Positions 59,564 to 64,000 of a stretch of DNA of 64,000 nucleotides are shown here, piece after piece. Every line of letters begins with the position of its first letter. Position 1 is the stretch's first letter. The stretch is from Amborella trichopoda. Its lineage: Eukaryota; Streptophyta; Magnoliopsida; Amborellales; Amborellaceae. The stretch lies in contig NW_006500357.1 of assembly GCF_000471905.2 (NCBI RefSeq), positions 2,091,354-2,155,353 on the forward strand, read 5' to 3'. The notes under the pieces are model-generated. The model was not told where the DNA came from, ran no database searches, and was given only the letters and a program-made list of their open reading frames with translations. The position numbers and the translations under genes are program-made.

Positions 59564-60335
59564 TCGAGTGCCTCCTGCATCTTCGCCTTCAGCTCCTGCG
59601 CCCTCTCCAGCGCAGCCTCTACCTCCTCTTCACCATGAGTGATCTTCGTGGCGATTGACTTAGACAGAATGGTCACTGCTGATATGTCTGAACGTAATTT
59701 CTCCAAGCGGTGGGAGTTTGTAGCCATCACCTCCCGATAGCACTACAGTCGGCCCCTCAAGTTAGCCACGCGAGTTTGTAGCAGAGCGATCTCGTCCACA
59801 GCATTCTGGATCTCTTATTTTATCTCCGCCTCCTCCCTCACAAGCCAGGCTTCACATCATGACCTCTCACGAGAGCTTGCTAAGTTGCTAGCTTCGTCTT
59901 CAAGGAGGCCAAACACACCGGGCAAGACATTCGTGCCGAAGTCTCCACTAGATGAGCCTCAACTCCCCAATCTATGAGGTTCTATAGCAGCTTCTGTACC
60001 CGATTGAAGGTCTCTGCATCCATGCCAATGGCCCACTGGCTGGCCGCACAAGCCTTGATCCCTCGACCCCTCTTGGAGGTCAGGAAGGGGGCACTCCTTG
60101 AGCTCCTTAAGGACCATTTGAAGCATGCGCCGCACATTCCAGGCTTTGAATCCCAACCCCAATGAAGCCAAAGCCGAGGAACTCACTGAAGCAAGCGGGG
60201 GCACGTCAAGGAATGGTCTCCCGACCACAAGGGCCAAAGACTTGAAAGTAGTAGTGGGAGATTTCGATGGGGGGCCACCAACCCCCTGCCAACTCTTGAT
60301 GCCAGACGCCCTGAGAAATGAAGCTGAGGCCTAAT
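59564..60335 (-). pseudogene. Broken ORF with C-terminal coiled coil, family unknown
   Basis: The minus strand reads PTTTFKSLALVVGRPFLDVP near the start, then ALASLGLGFKAWNVRRMLQM. After two frame changes comes a heptad-rich tail (VDEIALLQTRVANLRGRL, HRLEKLRSDISAVT, EEEVEAALERAQELKAKMQE) ending at a stop near 59564. Leucine and charged spacing indicates a coiled coil. Long coiled-coil tails of this kind accompany proteins carried by some plant Ty3 elements, but I do not recognise the N-terminal part. Stops at about 59958, 59866 and 59750 show it is not functional. Confidence 0.5.
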
Positions 60336-61559
60336 CAGCAGAAAACCTCACATGTTTCGTTACTATAAAGAAAAAAGGGAAGAGAGAAGCCAAGGGGTCA
60401 GATCAAAAGAAAGCGGTGCACCAGCCATGTGACCAAAACTAGACAAGCAGCATTTCCTGAAGGAAGAGGTGGACTATTGCGGGCCATGGTCCCTGCTCAA
60501 AAGTGCTGCTTTGAAAAGAGGCAAACGCTGAAAAGGAGGCCTGAGCAGAAGGCACGAAGGGTGTTTGCTCTTACTGGGCATGCAGACCCTAGATAAGAGC
60601 AAAAGGCAACCACCCATCCTTTTATAAAAGCCCGGCAACCAAAAAGGGCCAATCAATGGGCGACCCGCTCTCCAATCGTAGAGGAACGTCTGCAGCACTT
60701 GAAGAGAGGCATCAAAGGAGGAACACCGAAGCACCGCCGGCGTGTGAATCGAAGCATCGCACGAGCTAGCGCCATGCACCTCAAAGGTACAATCATACGA
60801 ACGACACACGAAGTGACATGCCACACGTGCCAAAGATTACACTGAGTCTCGAGAAAACAAAACCATCGTACGATGTCAACGCTGCCTCTCTCGTCTAGCA
60901 TTAACTATTTCATGCATGATGTCGCCCGTCAGGAACGGCACGCTTACCGCTTTCCAAACGCCGCTCAGGCATGTAGCCCAACCCCGTTCGGTCTACCTAC
61001 AACACGGGCCCACTCAGAGCACCTAGGGCACGCCTCTATGCTTAGAGGGCAAGCGAACCTCGTTCCTTGTCCCACCCACATATGGGACCCGCTGCGATCT
61101 CTAAAAAAACAAAAAAAAGTGGGGTCTTGCGAAAATTGGCAATGACGCATTCCCCAAGGGTTGGGATGAAAACCCACAAGGGCATCCAAACCATCACACA
61201 CAACAGGGAGCAATCGTCCCACGGGCATAATGGGCATTTCATCGACCATTCCTTATCCCCATCATTAGCGAGGGTAAGGACTGCATCGGACCATAAAAAA
61301 AAAGGAGAGCAACACATAGCGGCACAAGGAAAGGAAGGAGAATTCAACTCAAAGGGGGATTTTATCTCATGAACAAAAAAACGGTTACATGTTTGTTGTT
61401 ACAATACAATTCATAACCAAAAAAGAATGTTTACATCCATTCTGAAGTGGTTCCTTTCCCTTCAGAAGTCCCACCGCCTTCCTACGGTGGCAGTGCCTTC
61501 AAAGAGGTTGCATCCATCTCCTTAATAAGACTTGAAGAAGATAGGGAGGGCCTCCTCCT
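60336..61559. other. Non-coding, LTR-like DNA
   Basis: Contains TTTTATAAAAG at about 60627-60637, a TATA-like block usable on either strand. Several 80-119-codon frames overlap on both strands with no domain. Compare the CTTTTAAAGGG block at about 61994. Confidence 0.4.
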
Positions 61560-61930
61560 TCAACGCGCCCTCTGACGAGGGCGCCGGTATAGAAAAACTC
61601 GTGAGCCAGCTGCCCCCCTCATGCAATTTACCATCATACTTAAAAAGGTATGTTGGGACTTAGGGTGGTAGGCCCTCAACGCCTCATACATAGTCGTGAG
61701 CCTCACGCCATGGATCCAGCACAAACATAAGAACTTCAGAGCAATAAGCTCACCCTCTATCACAGGTCCATCTTCACTTCTGCGTGGGTGAATACATTCA
61801 CAAGGACGCCCAACACCCACGCACACCCCAAAGGCCGGTATCAAGCAGTTAGCCCCTATAGTGGGCATTGCTCACCGGCCAAATTCTTCAAAGAAAATGA
61901 AGTCTCCGCGTTGCCTCCACACAAAGGAGC
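61560..61930 (-). CDS. Small open frame, no known family
   Basis: From 61868 the minus strand reads MPTIGANCLIPAFGVCVGVG, then EGELIALKFLCLCWIHGVRL and MYEALRAYHPKSQHTFLSMM, and stops at 61560 (102 codons). The sequence is less biased than the surrounding repeat frames, but I cannot name a family. It may be a fragment of a retroelement-carried protein; it could also be chance. Confidence 0.25.
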
Positions 61931-62324
61931 ATCAAGAAAAGGGACTTCGTCACATAAGGGAAAATGCTGCCCTCACGCTTTCCGACCTAGCCCTCTTTTA
62001 AAGGGCCTAGGCTTCTCAAAGCTTGCTGCTTCCTGAGCAGCATGCCGCTCGGCTACTCAGCCACGTGTCAACACAATGGTTCCTCGTTGACCGTGAAATT
62101 TAAACCTTCTCACACCACACCTACCAGGTGTTGCTCACGAAGTTTCATAGTCAAATCTCACGCTGCCATGGTGCCAGCCTAGCATTATAAGCAGATCACT
62201 CAAAACGGATCTTGCGCCAAGGCATCGCCATCCACGTGGCCCTCTCCATCTGACTTAGCCCCAGCATGCAGGTGCCTCGTCAACTGAGCACTGCCTCTCT
62301 AAGCACGCTTTCTTTGGGACAGCT
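61931..62324. other. No gene recognised
   Basis: Contains CATTATAAGCAG (about 62183) and CTTTTAAAGGGCC (about 61994) as possible promoter-like blocks. Nothing else was seen. Confidence 0.4.
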
Positions 62325-62720
62325 CATCATTCCACCCCCCTCGTGTACCATCTTCACTCCACCCCCCTCGGGTGCCTTCCTCTCACCACCCCCGGGGGTG
62401 ATTTCTTCGTACCACCCCCTACAGGTACCATCTTCACCCCACCCCCCACGGGTGCCTTCCTCTCACCACCCCCATGGGGGTGCCTACTTCACAACACCCC
62501 CGCAAGTGCCTTCTTCATACCACCCCCGCGGGTACCATCTTCATCCACCGTTGTGGGTGCCTTCTTCAGACCACCTCTGTGGGTGCCTTCTTCATACCAC
62601 CCCCGCGGGTATCAACTGCACAACCCCCCCATGGGTGCCATCTTCATTCCACCTCCCCGCGGGTGCCCACCTTCTTTCAACCATCGCGGGCACCATCCAA
62701 CACCTCCCGCAGACACCACC
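62325..62720. repeat. C-rich minisatellite, units of about 26-30 bp
   Basis: About 14 imperfect units of the form GGGTGCCTTCTTCATACCAC followed by CCCCGC. The linker CCCCCGCGGG is partly self-complementary. The unit produces Pro/Ser-rich frames (62266-62763) in all plus-strand frames, which I do not read as a gene. Confidence 0.88.
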
Positions 62721-63315
62721 ATCATCAACCTCGTGCGGCCATGAACAGCCTCGGTCACAATAAATCCACTCGTCGGGGCAATACCAAAAAAAAGGAAAAA
62801 AAGAAAAAGGAAAATAAAAAAAAAGGGGGAGAAGACCCCCTGCCTTGGCCATCAGCTGCTACAATCAACCAGAGGCAGGGCCACACCTTCAAGACTCCCC
62901 TGTCAAGGTTCACTACACTGGTGACCCCTCTTCCCCCTCAAAAAAAAAAGAAAAGAAGCCGTGCACGAAGGAAACCATCGTGAGTAAAAGTAAAATAGCT
63001 TCAGATGAACATAGCTAAAAAAAAAAAAGGGGCTATGGGTAAAATCGACCAAATAAAAAGTAGGTGCATGGTGGAAACCTGTAAAGGGGACCATAAGTAA
63101 AAATGACAGGCGGGCATGACCACGAAGCCATGAGTAAGAGAGGAAATCAACGGGTGGATGTGACTATGAAGTCACGGGTAAAAGCGCCCCAATAAAGGAT
63201 ATGGTGAAAACTACTTTGCAAGTGCTATATCCCCTCGATCCAGGTGAAAGTTCGTATAGAGCGCCTGGATCGAGCCTCCTTCTTCAGGCCTGCGGGCCAA
63301 ACCTCTTCACTCCAA
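62721..63315. other. No gene recognised
   Basis: Poly(A)-interrupted DNA with loosely repeated GACCACGAAGCCATGAGTAA / GACTATGAAGTCACGGGTAA blocks at about 63117 and 63160. Confidence 0.5.
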
Positions 63316-63860
63316 GACCTAGTGCCTTCTAAAAAAAAGCTGGGCCCTAGTGCTATCCAAAAAAATCTTAGCCCTAGTGCCTTTAAAAAAAAATCCGGGC
63401 CCCAGTGCCTTCGAAAAAAATCCAGGCCCCAGTGCCTTCCAAAAAAATCCAGGCCCTAGTGCCTTAAAAACAAATCCAAGCCCCAGTGCCTTCCAAAACA
63501 AATCCGGGCCCCAGTGCCTTAAAAAAAATCCGGGCCCCAGTGTGTTCCAAAAATCTAGGCCCCAGTGCCTTCCAAAAAAATCTAGGCCCCAATGCCTTCA
63601 AAAAATCCTGGCCCCAGTGCCTTCCAAAAAATCCAGGCCCCAGTGTCTTCCAAAAAATCTGGGCCTCAATGCCTTTCAAAAAATCTGGGCCCCAATGCCT
63701 TCCAAAAAAATCCAGGCCCCAGTGCCTTCAAAACATACGGGCCCCAGTGTCTTCAAAAAATTCGGGCCCTAGTGCCTTCAAAACAATCCGGGACCCAGTG
63801 CCTTAAAAAAAAATCCAAGACCTAGTTCCTTTCAAACAAGTTTTTCGGCCCCGGTGCCAC
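63316..63860. repeat. 27-bp tandem array, about 20 copies
   Basis: The unit is GGCCCCAGTGCCTTCC followed by A-rich AAAAAAATCCA; spacing is 27 bp with one- to three-base losses. In frame it gives a 9-residue repeat KNPGPSAFQ. Frame losses at unit boundaries shift it between three plus-strand frames, so no single long protein exists. Confidence 0.92.
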
Positions 63861-64000
63861 CTTTTTTTCATCCATGGCCTTAGTGCCGCCATGTCAAAAA
63901 AAAAAGAAAAAAAATCCTCTCCTCCTCTTTCTTCCATCAAACTCTCACAGCCAGGGTGAAGTCCCCCTAAAATGGGATCGCTTCAGAGGTCATCCTCCTA

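Noticed and set aside
62266..62763. Proline-rich 165-codon frame, possible cell-wall protein
   Set aside because: It coincides with a minisatellite and equally long frames exist in the other phases.

Overview
The window is nuclear DNA of a flowering plant. It holds one convincing host gene, a transmembrane-nine (EMP70/TM9SF) protein of the TMN1 type on the minus strand. Its 12 exons with GT-AG introns stretch over about 16 kb (25359-41380). Almost everything else is transposable-element DNA, nested several layers deep, plus tandem arrays derived from it. I see no tRNA, rRNA, organellar insertion or CRISPR.

Layout. 1-3283: repeat-rich, LTR-like DNA with a 25-bp satellite (1436-2050) and a TATA box. 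3284-5535: decayed Ty3 gag on the minus strand, followed upstream by a PBS (5764-5781) and a roughly 3-kb LTR (5785-16795). That LTR is split by a complete but dead chromovirus-type Ty3 element, 7303-15343, with 1.8-kb LTRs, an initiator-Met PBS, a PPT and a perfect GTACC target duplication. 16796-18610: MITEs, including a near-perfect foldback. 18620-24170: a decayed L1-type LINE. 25359-41380: the TMN1-like gene. Its introns carry an L1 fragment, an RTE 3' tail and two non-autonomous hAT elements, one with a perfect and one with a 7/8 target duplication.

42080-43884: upstream DNA and a Copia gag/protease remnant. 44057-52136: a non-autonomous LTR element. Its left LTR is interrupted by another LTR-ended insertion (44180-46865). 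Its internal part is mostly a 120-bp tandem array with a 240-bp dimeric structure. 52137-58034: two LTRs of the same family as the one at 5785-16795, facing each other head to head around a 180-bp centre, which makes a multi-kilobase imperfect palindrome. 58035-64000: a hAT transposase C-terminus, a broken coiled-coil ORF, and two minisatellites (62325-62720 and 63316-63860).

The TMN1-like protein is expected to work in the Golgi/endosomal membrane system. The reading frame is continuous across all exons (590 codons plus stop), so the gene looks functional despite its intron load. The LTR elements with long LTRs share a PBS-like sequence beginning TGGCGACTCC at four sites. This suggests one related group of Ty3 elements, whose transcribed LTR part has repeatedly acquired different tandem modules.
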